A stretch of 64,000 nt of DNA from Herbaspirillum autotrophicum (GTDB taxonomy: Bacteria; Pseudomonadota; Gammaproteobacteria; Burkholderiales; Burkholderiaceae_D). The notes beneath the pieces are model-generated. The model was given only the letters and a program-made list of their open reading frames with translations. It made no database searches and was not told where the DNA came from. The stretch covers positions 22,401 to 86,400 of the forward strand of contig NZ_LFLS01000026.1 in NCBI RefSeq assembly GCF_001189915.1. The letters run 5' to 3'. The position numbers and the translations under genes are program-made. Shown here piece by piece: positions 23,397-31,530 of the stretch. Every line of letters starts with the position of its first letter. Within the stretch, counting starts at the first letter, position 1.

Positions 23397-23681
23397 TTAG
23401 ATGCTCATCAATCTGTAGGGATTTAACAGCAGCGCAAATGTCCTGTTGGTGTACAGAACGACGTCTTGCTGGCCTTCACGGTTTTCGTAGAGATCCGCAA
23501 ACAGCAACAGCGCAGCCGATTTCACCGGTGCCGGCACGTCTTCCCCGACAGGAAAGGCGCGGCCAAGGTAGTTTTCAATGTGCGCTTTGGCAGTTGCAAT
23601 CATATCCAAAATTTGCAAATCCTCCCGATCCATATCCTCATCCACGCGAGTGTGTGCTTTGGCTTCTTGCAGGGTAATCAT
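23397..23681 (-). CDS. Phage head-tail connector (gp6-like)
   Basis: Small protein of 94 residues (98 if the upstream ATG at 23693 is used). It has the look of the HK97 gp6 / SPP1 gp15-like connector family: ITLQEAKAHTRVD at the start, then DILDMIATAKAHIENYLGR-like helices and LLLFADLYENRE. Such proteins join the portal to the tail. GGAG precedes the shorter start by 6 bases. It is the last gene of the packaging block, 18 bases after the terminase gene, next to attL. Confidence 0.8.
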   Translation of the reverse strand: MITLQEAKAHTRVDEDMDREDLQILDMIATAKAHIENYLGRAFPVGEDVPAPVKSAALLLFADLYENREGQQDVVLYTNRTFALLLNPYRLMSI

Positions 23682-23711
23682 TTCAATCTCCATGTTTGTG
23701 ACGGGGCGACG

Positions 23712-25298
23712 TCACACAAAAGTAAATTCATAGTCGGTAAATACGGTTTCTCCGGCATCCACACCCAGTCGGCCCAGCGCCATGATGGCGGCCACAATGC
23801 CGTCGATGCGCTCTGTGGATTTCGCCTTGCTTGGCTTGGTGTTGCCGGCAGCGTCCATTTCCACCGCGACATTGGAAGCCATCCAGCGCAGGACAGGATT
23901 GCCGCCGTGGTTGACCTCGGCGGCCAGTACGCGCTTTTCGAGTTCCTTGGTAGGGCTGCTCATTGACGCGAAGCCTTGGCCAAACCCAATCATTTCAAAC
24001 CCGTCGCCGGTAAGCTGGGTCGAAAGCTGGGCGGCGTTCCATCGATCGATCGCAACTTCCTTAATCTGGTACTGCTCGGCCAATTCGTTGAGTTTGGCCC
24101 GGATATAGTCGTAATCGATGACGGCGCCTGGGGTGGCGATAATATGGCCTTGTTTGATCCAGAGGTCATACGGCACGCGGTCACGCTCCGAACGCTTCTT
24201 AACGCCATCCTCAGGGACAAAGAAGAATGGCAGCAGATGCACTTTTGCACCAATCCCAAAAGCCAGCACAAGGGCGCTAATGTCGGTCGTGGTCGATAGG
24301 TCGAGGCCAGCGTAGCAACTCATGCCGGTCAAGTCTGGCAGATCGCCAGCGCATTTGTCCCAAGCGTCCATCGCAAGCCAGCGAGTGGCCTGCTCAGTCC
24401 ATTGGTTCAGCATCAGGCGCCGGAAAGTATTTTCGTAGGCTGGCATCTGCTTTGCCTTGAGGCATTCAGCAGCCAAGTATTCTTCGCGGACGGATGTTCC
24501 CAAACCCGGATGGGCTTTGTACCAGGTCTCAGGCTTTTGCCAGTCGTCGTCTTTTTCTGCTTCATACACGACGGGCAAAAATGAATCATCGATCAAAATG
24601 CCGTCGCGCACCTTGCAGGCGTGTGAATAGAGTTCGTAGCAGATCGAGTGTCGATCATATCCAGCTGTGGTGATGGCCACGGTCAGCGGCTGGCGGCGCG
24701 CTCCGGTACTGGTGGTCAGCACGTCCCATAATTCCCGGTTTGGTTGCGCGTGGAGCTCATCGAAAATGATGCAGGAAGCGTTCAGGCCGTGTTTCGTATA
24801 GGCGTCGGCAGACAGCACTTTGTAGCTGCTGGCGGTCGATTGCACTACGATGCTGCGCTTGTACGACCGCACACGGCTGCGCAAAGGCGGGCTGGCGTCT
24901 GCCATCTGCTGGGCCATTTCGAACACAATGGCCGCCTGCTCACGGTCAGCGGCAGCGCTATACACTTCCGCGCCAGCCTCACCATCGGCCAGCAGGCAAT
25001 ACAAAGCAATGCCGGCAGACAGCGTGGACTTGCCAGCTTTGCGCGGAATTTGGATATAAGCGGTGCGATAACGGCGGGTACCGTCGGCACGTTTCCAGCC
25101 AAAAAGCGGCTTGATGATCTTCTCTGATTGCCACTCAGAAAGCACCAGCGGCTGGCCGGCCCATTCGCCTTTGGTGTGCGTCAGGCATTTCTCGAAGAAT
25201 TCCACGGCACGATCTGCCGCCACGGCGTCGTACCAGAATTCCCGCTCCGACTTATTGGGCAGTGATTTTTTATTGGAAGAATTTTTCGGTGTCGTCAT
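23712..25298 (-). CDS. Phage terminase large subunit (HK97-like)
   Basis: Packaging motor that pumps DNA into the empty head and cuts it. The 528-residue protein has a deviant Walker A at residues 85-92 (PRKAGKST), Walker B with catalytic Glu (CIIFDELHAQ), and a C-terminal nuclease domain beginning at YAGLDLSTTTD (metal-binding Asp). Full length for the family. The start overlaps the end of the small subunit by 29 bases. Having its own terminase means the element need not rely on a helper's packaging enzyme. Confidence 0.94.
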   Translation of the reverse strand: MTTPKNSSNKKSLPNKSEREFWYDAVAADRAVEFFEKCLTHTKGEWAGQPLVLSEWQSEKIIKPLFGWKRADGTRRYRTAYIQIPRKAGKSTLSAGIALYCLLADGEAGAEVYSAAADREQAAIVFEMAQQMADASPPLRSRVRSYKRSIVVQSTASSYKVLSADAYTKHGLNASCIIFDELHAQPNRELWDVLTTSTGARRQPLTVAITTAGYDRHSICYELYSHACKVRDGILIDDSFLPVVYEAEKDDDWQKPETWYKAHPGLGTSVREEYLAAECLKAKQMPAYENTFRRLMLNQWTEQATRWLAMDAWDKCAGDLPDLTGMSCYAGLDLSTTTDISALVLAFGIGAKVHLLPFFFVPEDGVKKRSERDRVPYDLWIKQGHIIATPGAVIDYDYIRAKLNELAEQYQIKEVAIDRWNAAQLSTQLTGDGFEMIGFGQGFASMSSPTKELEKRVLAAEVNHGGNPVLRWMASNVAVEMDAAGNTKPSKAKSTERIDGIVAAIMALGRLGVDAGETVFTDYEFTFV

Positions 25299-25662
25299 TG
25301 CCGCCTTTCTTCGGGCTTTGTAGTTTGGCGCGCGCCGCTGGCGTCAGGCCAAGCTCACATGCGTAGGCGCGCATCTGTCCCAACAGCGCCGATTTAAGTG
25401 GTTCGCCGGCCTTCACCGTAGCCACAATTTCGCCATAGGTTGCGCAATGACCGATCAGCACCGAGTTATCGACGCAGGTCAGCACGCCGAGACGGTCCAG
25501 TTCCGGCACAATGCGGTTCCATTCTTCGCGTGCGTCGCCCACAAGCCAATCCGGACAGTCAGGCGCGCCGGTCGTTGGCTCGATCTCGGAATCGTTCATG
25601 GGACGCTTTCCGGGATTGCCTGCCAGCTTCTTTATCGCGGTAGGGGTTGGTCTATTCGCCAT
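25270..25662 (-). CDS. Phage terminase small subunit (P27 family)
   Basis: DNA-recognition subunit of the packaging enzyme, 130 residues. It shows the P27-type opening (RPTPTAIKKLAGNPGKRPMN) and the helical EWNRIVPELDRLGVLTCVD segment. Overlaps the large subunit, as is common. AGGA precedes the start. In satellites this subunit decides which DNA is packaged, so it is the best candidate for recognising the element's own cos or pac site. Confidence 0.9.
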   Translation of the reverse strand: MANRPTPTAIKKLAGNPGKRPMNDSEIEPTTGAPDCPDWLVGDAREEWNRIVPELDRLGVLTCVDNSVLIGHCATYGEIVATVKAGEPLKSALLGQMRAYACELGLTPAARAKLQSPKKGGNDDTEKFFQ

Positions 25663-25677
25663 CGGATCCTGAAATGC

Positions 25678-26115
25678 TCAACTGCGGATGCGTGCGTGAA
25701 GGGAAGCAGACGGTTCGGGGCGCTCAGTTGCTGGTGATTTTTTGTTCCAGTGGTGGTGCGGGTCGAGCGGCATGCCATCCGCATCGCAGCCCTTCATCCA
25801 GTTGCCGTGCTGATCATGCTGTGTCTTGAGAGAGTGGCAGGCGTGACACAAGTTCTCAAGATTGCAACGCTCGTTATTGGTGGCGTCGTTGTCGATATGG
25901 TCTACCTCATTGCCTTGCTCGATGCGGCCCTCGCGCTGGCACTGCGCGCACAATGGCTGCTCTGATATGACCAAGGCACGCAGGCGGCCCCAAGCCGCGC
26001 CATTGAGCGCCAATGTGCGTCCGTTTGCTTGCTGCTTGACCTTGAGGTTACGCTGGCCTGTGGTGCGAACCACGGCCGACGCTGGCTTATGTCGCTTGAT
26101 TGGGCTTGGCATCAT
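25678..26115 (-). CDS. HNH endonuclease of the packaging module
   Basis: The 145-residue protein has a Cys-ligated HNH motif: CAQC, then EVDHIDND (HNH His), NLENLCHACH and HSLKT. HNH proteins beside HK97-type terminases help cut cos DNA during packaging. It overlaps the end of the portal gene by 29 bases and has AGGA upstream. Its position between portal and terminase is the same as in several cos phages and, from memory, in capsid-forming satellites. Confidence 0.9.
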   Translation of the reverse strand: MMPSPIKRHKPASAVVRTTGQRNLKVKQQANGRTLALNGAAWGRLRALVISEQPLCAQCQREGRIEQGNEVDHIDNDATNNERCNLENLCHACHSLKTQHDQHGNWMKGCDADGMPLDPHHHWNKKSPATERPEPSASLHARIRS

Positions 26116-27232
26116 CTATTCCTTTCACTGCTGGCAAGTTCTCCAGGCGACGGGCTTCGCTGCGCAACAGCCAGCCGGCATCAATGCCCTTGTCGTAGAA
26201 GTCCGCTCGGTTGGTGCTATCGCCACGCAGCAAACCCTCAACGCTATGCTCTGCGAACAATTGCTTGCGGGCTGCCGAGGTCAGTAGCTGAGTGCTGATG
26301 GCCTGTTCCCAGCAGACCAGATGGCGGCGCAGGGTGTGGGTGACAAAGGCGCGGTTCATCTCCACGCTATTCGAATAGTTACCATGACGCAGGTCGCCGA
26401 TGACGGTCGGTGGTACGCGGAACAGACGCGCTATTTCCTCAACCGAGAATTGACGTGATGCCAGGTACTCGCTGTCCTCCATGCTCATGCTGACGGTCTG
26501 GTATTCCACTCCGTTATCGAGAATCGCAGTCCTGCCAGCATTGGCCGCACCAGCATGCTGGGTATCCCATGAAGCCTTGAGGCTGTCCCGCTGCTCCTTC
26601 TTCAGTTGCTGAGGGAATTTCAGAATGCCGGAAAGCTTGGCGCCGTTGGCAAACGTTGCCGTGCCGTGGTCGCGCTCAACCAGTGCCAGCTCGATAGTTT
26701 CGCGGCTGGCGGTCAACGGGCTGATGCCTGTTTTTCCATTCTCGCTGCGGTGGCGCAGATGGAATACTTCTTCCTGAAGCAAGCGGCGGATCTTGCCGCG
26801 TTGGGTCACGTCATAGGCCAGCCGGCCAGAGTCCAATTCCAGAACGGTGATCTGCTGAAGTGGCTCCAAGGCGATCACCTGGCCGGCACCGTCGCGGATG
26901 ATCTCAGCATACGCATTACCTCGCAGCAGAACGGCGGCTTGCATCATTTCCCGAAATTCCATAGCGGTCTGTAACGGGTTCGCCTGATACTGCAGAACGT
27001 CGTACAGCGGATGATCGCTGGCGCGTACACGGTCGCCGTCAGCCGTCTCTCGATACAGGTGCAAGGGCAGACTGCCGATCGTCTCGCTGATGGCCGATAC
27101 GCAGGCATACACGGCGCTAATCGATTGCGCCTGCCCGGTCCTGCCATTACCCAGCAGCGCCACCGCATCCCAGCTTGGATCACTGCGCTGCTCGGGCTTG
27201 ATCAAACCCAACACTCGTTTTATCAGGCTCAT
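26087..27232 (-). CDS. Phage portal protein (HK97 family)
   Basis: Dodecameric ring at one capsid vertex through which DNA enters. The 381-residue protein shows portal features: AVYACVSAISETIGSLPLHL near the start, FREMMQAAVLLRGNAYAEI, PLTASRETIELAL, and FRVPPTVIGDL near residue 300. The start is MSLIKRVLG; it overlaps the protease stop by four bases. Length is normal. Confidence 0.93.
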   Translation of the reverse strand: MSLIKRVLGLIKPEQRSDPSWDAVALLGNGRTGQAQSISAVYACVSAISETIGSLPLHLYRETADGDRVRASDHPLYDVLQYQANPLQTAMEFREMMQAAVLLRGNAYAEIIRDGAGQVIALEPLQQITVLELDSGRLAYDVTQRGKIRRLLQEEVFHLRHRSENGKTGISPLTASRETIELALVERDHGTATFANGAKLSGILKFPQQLKKEQRDSLKASWDTQHAGAANAGRTAILDNGVEYQTVSMSMEDSEYLASRQFSVEEIARLFRVPPTVIGDLRHGNYSNSVEMNRAFVTHTLRRHLVCWEQAISTQLLTSAARKQLFAEHSVEGLLRGDSTNRADFYDKGIDAGWLLRSEARRLENLPAVKGIDDAKPNQAT

Positions 27233-27783
27233 TCGTAGGCCCGTATGATGTAAGTGGACAAGTTGTCTAGGTAATCCTGTGTGCGCCATTCGCCCATGCT
27301 GCGCAAGGCAACGCTGGTATCTCGATAAGCTGGGTCCGCAGTGATACTGATTTCAGACAAGGCAATGTCGGTCAGGTCGCGGGTCAACTGGCCATTGCGC
27401 ATTTCCCAGCGCTGGCCACCCGGATTAACCTTAAACCCGAAGCTCACACCGGCAATGTCGCCTCTCTCCACCAATACGCTTAAATCACGTGCGTATGTGA
27501 CGTCGGGCAGGGACATTTCGAACTGGATCCCTTTGGTATTTTCGGTCAGCGCGAGAGTGCCACTGCCGACGCGGGCCAAGATGCGCTGGGCATCATGTTC
27601 GTATAGCGCCCGTATGTTGTCCGGCTGTGAAAGCGAACGTTTCACGGCGCCGGGCATAACTCGTTCAACAAACCCGCCCAAATCTTGGGACAGCGAGTTA
27701 TACAGGATCGCGTAGCCGGCCAGCTTGCCGGGCGAAATGGCGCGTAATTGGCCGCCACTTCGTATTTCAAAGCTATTCATCAA
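27229..27783 (-). CDS. HK97-family prohead protease
   Basis: Capsid maturation protease that trims the capsid scaffold domain. The 184-residue protein opens with EIRSGGQLRAISPGKLAGYA. It contains the family blocks RALYEHDAQRILARVGSG (His region) and LSVLVERGDIAGVSFGF (Ser region), and ends SEISITADPAYRDT. Overlaps both neighbours by four bases, so head genes are translated together. Confidence 0.92.
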   Translation of the reverse strand: MMNSFEIRSGGQLRAISPGKLAGYAILYNSLSQDLGGFVERVMPGAVKRSLSQPDNIRALYEHDAQRILARVGSGTLALTENTKGIQFEMSLPDVTYARDLSVLVERGDIAGVSFGFKVNPGGQRWEMRNGQLTRDLTDIALSEISITADPAYRDTSVALRSMGEWRTQDYLDNLSTYIIRAYE

Positions 27784-28367
27784 GCTTGATCCTCCGCGAC
27801 AATACCCGCAGAAATCACCGATGAACCAATCATCAGGCGTCCGTATAGCAACCCGACTGCCTTGCCTTGCGCACTGGTATTGACCGGGCCATTGAAGTTA
27901 TAGCTTGCCCCGTTTTCAACGTTGTCCCTGGTTGAGATTCCACGCTGTTGAGGTGATAGCATTTGCACAATGCCGCCTGCCATCATGGCAATTCCAAATC
28001 CTATTAAAGGTGCGCCAGAACCAGGGGCGGGAACATTCATAATTGCGCCAACAACAATCAGCACCGCGCCCAAAACCGTTTGCAGCAGACCGCCGCGCTT
28101 GCTACCCTGGATCACCGGTGCAATACGAATATCATCATCGCCGACAGGATCTTGCAGGTGATCTCGACCGATATTTCTTTTGCCGAGAAATACTGCGAAT
28201 GTGATACCTCGGCTGCGTCCGCTCATCAAAGCTCGCTCGAAGCCAGGTAACATAATTCGGAGCGCGTGTACCGCTTCTGCTGCGCTACGCACAGCAAGGC
28301 GATGTACACGCCCGCAAGTAGTGCCGAGCGTGCCATACAGGCGAATGGTTCGCATTTTTTCGCTCAT
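27780..28367 (-). CDS. Lambda gpI-like tail assembly protein
   Basis: The 195-residue protein resembles lambda gpI along its length: IRLYGTLG at the start, EAVHALRIMLPGFERAL, then a hydrophobic Gly-rich stretch (LLQTVLGAVLIVVGAIM), then GGIVQMLSPQ and ASYNFNGPVNTSAQGKAV, LLYGRLMIGSSVISAGI. In lambda-like phages gpI helps build the tail tip and lies with the other tail genes. Here it sits between capsid and protease in an element without tail genes, which is unusual. It could adapt or capture helper tails; that is speculation. Confidence 0.85.
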   Translation of the reverse strand: MSEKMRTIRLYGTLGTTCGRVHRLAVRSAAEAVHALRIMLPGFERALMSGRSRGITFAVFLGKRNIGRDHLQDPVGDDDIRIAPVIQGSKRGGLLQTVLGAVLIVVGAIMNVPAPGSGAPLIGFGIAMMAGGIVQMLSPQQRGISTRDNVENGASYNFNGPVNTSAQGKAVGLLYGRLMIGSSVISAGIVAEDQA

Positions 28368-28381
28368 AGCGCCCCCGATAT

Positions 28382-29596
28382 TTACGCGATGTCGGAAGCG
28401 ACAACAAACGCTTCTTCATGGCGAACATTCACATCGGCAGTCATCATGGCGCGGACCATCACGCCGCCGCGCTTGTATGCGGTTTCAGCGTATGGGTTGA
28501 CCAGCAGATCGACTTCACCCCACAAACCCAGCAGCATTTGCGAAAAGTCGCCCAAGATGATTTGTCCTTTACCGGCCTTGAGCGGCACCTGCTTGGTGAC
28601 ATTGAGTGGCAGATCAGCCATCTGACCACCAGTGGCCAAGTAGGTCGAGCCGGCAGTTTCGGACTTGAGCGTACCGCGCAGCTTCGTTGCTACCGTAGGG
28701 AGGGTAAGCCAGCTATTGGCGGAAACATTCACGTCTTCCAGCTTTTGTACCAGCGTCAACACAGCGTCCCATGTAGGAACTGCCAATGTGCCAGATTGCA
28801 GGCCTGGGCGATTCAACAAGCCCAGCGGCTCTTTTACACCGTCGCCAATCAACATAGCGCGGTCCAGAGCTTCGGCCATGACGTATGCCAGATCGTCGCG
28901 CACGAGTTGTTCGATGCTTGGATCGCTTTGCTGGAGCAACTGGCGGGACATTTCAGTGAGTGCGCCAACGTGGCGCGGCTTCATGCCGATGTCTTCGAAG
29001 CTCATTCCGGATTCAGGCAGTGCTTCGTTTTCAGAAACCCAGCCAGCGGACATACCTGATTTGTATTTCGGGATGGTCAGATCACCACGCAAGCCGGACA
29101 ACACGCGAGCACCGAGCTTTCGCATCAGCAGCGAATTGCGCAGCGGGCCGATGAACTGATCAGCGCGGAAATCACCTGGCACGATGCCGGCGGCGGTAGT
29201 GGTCGTTTGGGCTCGGGATTCAAACACCGACATCGGGACGTAGATACCCTCGGCTGCCCGGCCATTTGAGCGAGTGGCTTCTTGCTGGAACTCAGCCAGA
29301 GCACCATCGACGCGGCCGTCGCGCATCTGGCTACGGATTGCGTCCAGCAGGTTGATGCGGCTTTCGAGCGCTGCTGATTGACGGTCCACCGGCTGGCCTT
29401 GTTGGCGGCGCTCGGCTTCAGCCAGGAACAAGGCGCGGGATTCGTCGGCTTCGAGGTCTGCAATCTTGGTTTTGAGGGCTTCGAACTTCGCTACTTCGTC
29501 GCCGGTCAGGCTACGCTTTTCAGTTTGTGCGGTTTCGACTAATTTACGCAGTTCTGCGACGGCTTGAGCGCGCTGCTCTTTGATTCGATGCGGCAT
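28382..29596 (-). CDS. Phage major capsid protein (HK97 fold)
   Basis: Shell subunit, 404 residues. The first 100 or so residues are a charged coiled-coil delta domain (IKEQRAQAVAELRKLVETAQ) of the kind removed by the prohead protease. The capsid core follows, with FRADQFIGPLRNSLLMRKLG, GWVSENEALPESGMSF and YVMAEALDRAMLIGDG. The start at MPHRIKEQ follows AAAGGA. It is the first gene of the minus-strand head block, divergent from the DUF2513 cargo gene. Confidence 0.93.
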   Translation of the reverse strand: MPHRIKEQRAQAVAELRKLVETAQTEKRSLTGDEVAKFEALKTKIADLEADESRALFLAEAERRQQGQPVDRQSAALESRINLLDAIRSQMRDGRVDGALAEFQQEATRSNGRAAEGIYVPMSVFESRAQTTTTAAGIVPGDFRADQFIGPLRNSLLMRKLGARVLSGLRGDLTIPKYKSGMSAGWVSENEALPESGMSFEDIGMKPRHVGALTEMSRQLLQQSDPSIEQLVRDDLAYVMAEALDRAMLIGDGVKEPLGLLNRPGLQSGTLAVPTWDAVLTLVQKLEDVNVSANSWLTLPTVATKLRGTLKSETAGSTYLATGGQMADLPLNVTKQVPLKAGKGQIILGDFSQMLLGLWGEVDLLVNPYAETAYKRGGVMVRAMMTADVNVRHEEAFVVASDIA

Positions 29597-29753
29597 GGGT
29601 GGTCCTTTGCAAAGGGGGAGGGAATAGCCTCTTATAGCAAAGGATGTCAGCCGGAATAACGTGCTACGAAAGTTAATACTTCCATACACTTCAACGTACA
29701 AATGCCGTGGTAAAGTTGCACCGTCCAACAACAATAATCAGTGAAAGGTCGGC

Positions 29754-30176
29754 ATGAAAAGGGATTGGGATTTAATTCGAAAACAACTGACCGACATCGA
29801 AGAAGAAAGCGATGTCTTTGCTGAGCTACCTAAGAAGCAGGTTCAATGGCTCGACGGTGAAACTGAAGCAGACTTTCTCAAGAAGCAAAAGGAATATGAC
29901 GAAATAGTCGGTCGTATCCTCGGTCATCTTGAGTTGCTCGTTGAGGCTGGATATGTCGAAGGTATCAGCGTTAAAAGAGGGGCATCGGGAGATCTTTATT
30001 ACAGCCGTTCCAGTCCGCGTTTAACGATGGATGGTCATGATTTGCTCGATACCATGCGCTCGGCGACAATCTGGAATGCGGTTAAAGAGACGGCAAAGAA
30101 AAAAGGTCTTGAGCTGACCTTTGATGCCATTAAGCTTTTAGCGGGGGCGGCCCTGAAGCAAGTTGTCGGCGGCTAA
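29754..30176 (+). CDS. DUF2513-like protein (cargo gene)
   Basis: The 140-residue protein opens MKRDWDLIRKQL and continues HLELLVEAGYVEGISVKRG, RLTMDGHDLLDTMRSATIW and ELTFDAIKLLAGAAL. This pattern is that of DUF2513, a family of unknown function with winged-helix-like spacing. It is on the opposite strand from nearly all element genes and convergent with the next gene. AAAGG precedes the ATG. Position between structural and replication modules is typical of satellite cargo. Role unknown. Confidence 0.7.
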   Translation: MKRDWDLIRKQLTDIEEESDVFAELPKKQVQWLDGETEADFLKKQKEYDEIVGRILGHLELLVEAGYVEGISVKRGASGDLYYSRSSPRLTMDGHDLLDTMRSATIWNAVKETAKKKGLELTFDAIKLLAGAALKQVVGG

Positions 30177-30228
30177 TTTCCACAGAAGTAGTGACACGTT
30201 CTGTTACAGAGTCTGTGGGGCATATGTA

Positions 30229-30252
30229 AACAGTTCCGAATTCGGAACTGTT
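30229..30252. repeat. 24-bp perfect palindrome between the cargo genes
   Basis: AACAGTTCCGAA followed directly by its complement. It lies between two convergent genes and has no T-run, so it looks more like a protein-binding site than a terminator. It shares the GTTC...GAAC outline with the iterons at 31325-31530, though with an extra CG pair on each side. Confidence 0.7.
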
Positions 30253-30267
30253 CCAGTGCTGCGCTAG

Positions 30268-31233
30268 TTACAGTGTGCCTGAGAGTACTGCTTTCAAGTG
30301 GCGCTGAAGACCTTCTTCAACTTTTGCCTTCCCGTTGATCGTGTTGTCGTAGAAAATCGTTCGAAACCCCGATATATCGAATGGTAATTTCGTGCCACGT
30401 TGAGCTAGAAGGATAGTTGGTTTTCGTAGAGCATGCGCATAGCCAACCTCATAGAAAACGTTGGCGTTCATTGGTGTAATGTCTGCAATTATTAAGCTTG
30501 ATTCGACAATCTGTTTCTGTATATCTGTCAGGATTGATCCTGGGCCATATCTTTCGTCTGCCCGTAATGTTTCCACCGAAAATTGTTCACATATTGGTTT
30601 TATAACTTGTGCGTACAAGTCGTTGAACGACTCCGTAAATTCCATTACTACAAAGGCGGTTGCGCTCACTGAGGATACACGAAAGTCTCGAAAATCGATT
30701 TCGTCTTTGGAGAAGAACCAGGCTCCGAGGGTGTACTTTGGGACGCTGTATTTTAAATCTGTGTTGATAAGTTGGACTCCATCTAGCACCACTACGACGC
30801 GAGATCCTGTAACCGAGACTTCAAGATGGTAATCGTGATTTTCAAGAAGGCTGGTTGCACTACCTACGGCGCCGTAGTCTGTCCAAGTTGGTGTGGCGCC
30901 TGTTGATCCATTTTGGCTAGAAATGCCAGGCCACATGCGTACACTACACAGAGGGCCAGACCCTAGTATTACGCTCAAATGCGCCCCAAGCTCTGGGTTC
31001 GCCATCAACGTAATCCCAGCAGCAAGTCGTTCTGATATCTTTTTAAAATTTATTGTGGCACTTACTTTTCCGCCACTAAATCGAGCATCCGAGAGCATTT
31101 GTGCGACTTTTGCACCATCGTGCTTTATTTCGCCTTCTTCGGTTGTATACGTAGACGTACCCCCTGGAAATCGGAGGTGATTCGGACTTTCAACTGAAGC
31201 CTCACCAGAAACAGGCACCCAACGAAATTGCAT
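30268..31233 (-). CDS. LamG-like domain fused to TIR / nucleoside 2-deoxyribosyltransferase-like domain
   Basis: A 321-residue protein in two parts. Residues 1 to about 187 look like a concanavalin/LamG-type jelly roll: FSGGKVSATINFKK, YHLEVSVTGSRVVVVLDG and WFFSKDEIDFRDFRVSS. Residues about 192-320 look like a TIR-like or nucleoside-deoxyribosyltransferase-like fold: AFVVMEFTESFNDLY, ETLRADERYGPGSILTDIQ, SSLIIADITPMNANVFYEVG. E262 in NVFYEVGYAHAL is the probable catalytic acid. GGAGG precedes the ATG. Related enzyme folds cleave NAD or nucleotides in several anti-phage systems, so a defence role is plausible but unproven. No signal peptide. The stretch looks A/T-richer than the core genes. 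Confidence 0.6.
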   Translation of the reverse strand: MQFRWVPVSGEASVESPNHLRFPGGTSTYTTEEGEIKHDGAKVAQMLSDARFSGGKVSATINFKKISERLAAGITLMANPELGAHLSVILGSGPLCSVRMWPGISSQNGSTGATPTWTDYGAVGSATSLLENHDYHLEVSVTGSRVVVVLDGVQLINTDLKYSVPKYTLGAWFFSKDEIDFRDFRVSSVSATAFVVMEFTESFNDLYAQVIKPICEQFSVETLRADERYGPGSILTDIQKQIVESSLIIADITPMNANVFYEVGYAHALRKPTILLAQRGTKLPFDISGFRTIFYDNTINGKAKVEEGLQRHLKAVLSGTL

Positions 31234-31324
31234 ACTCCCTCCAATAGTTATTATCTTATCCCAGTGCTAAATTAGCATGTTTTAGCCGGCAGCAAACCCC
31301 ATACCCTGGCAATATATAAAAGGA

Positions 31325-31530
31325 GTTCAGATATTGAACAGGGAGAATTTTTTTTGGACTTGTGTAAAATCACATGCGAAATTCATATTTCATGCGGGTT
31401 TTCAGCTTGTTTTTGGAATTCTTCCAGTGTTCAAATTTTGAACTGGAAAGTTCGCTACCTGTTCAGATTCTGAACTGAGAAAAGTCCCTTTCAGTTCATA
31501 TTTTGAACTGGAACAGTTCAGATTTTGAAC
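31325..31530. repeat. Five 15-bp palindromic iterons, probable replication origin
   Basis: Copies of GTTCA-N5-TGAAC start at 31325, 31429, 31461, 31494 and 31516. Central bases vary (GATAT, AATTT, GATTC, TATTT, GATTT). Several extend to CAGTTCA...TGAACTG. Distances of 32, 33 and 22 bases are close to whole helical turns. Four of the five lie inside the 3' end of the replication-type gene, and A/T-rich DNA follows. This is the usual look of an iteron origin. Confidence 0.75.

Noticed and set aside
25678..26115. HNH gene as a homing endonuclease
   Set aside because: It sits in frame between portal and terminase in the packaging operon with short overlaps, the standard place for a packaging-associated HNH protein.
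31325..31530. CRISPR array
   Set aside because: The repeats are short (15 bp), palindromic, vary in the centre and are spaced 22, 32, 33 and 104 bases apart; they lie in a coding region. Iterons fit better.
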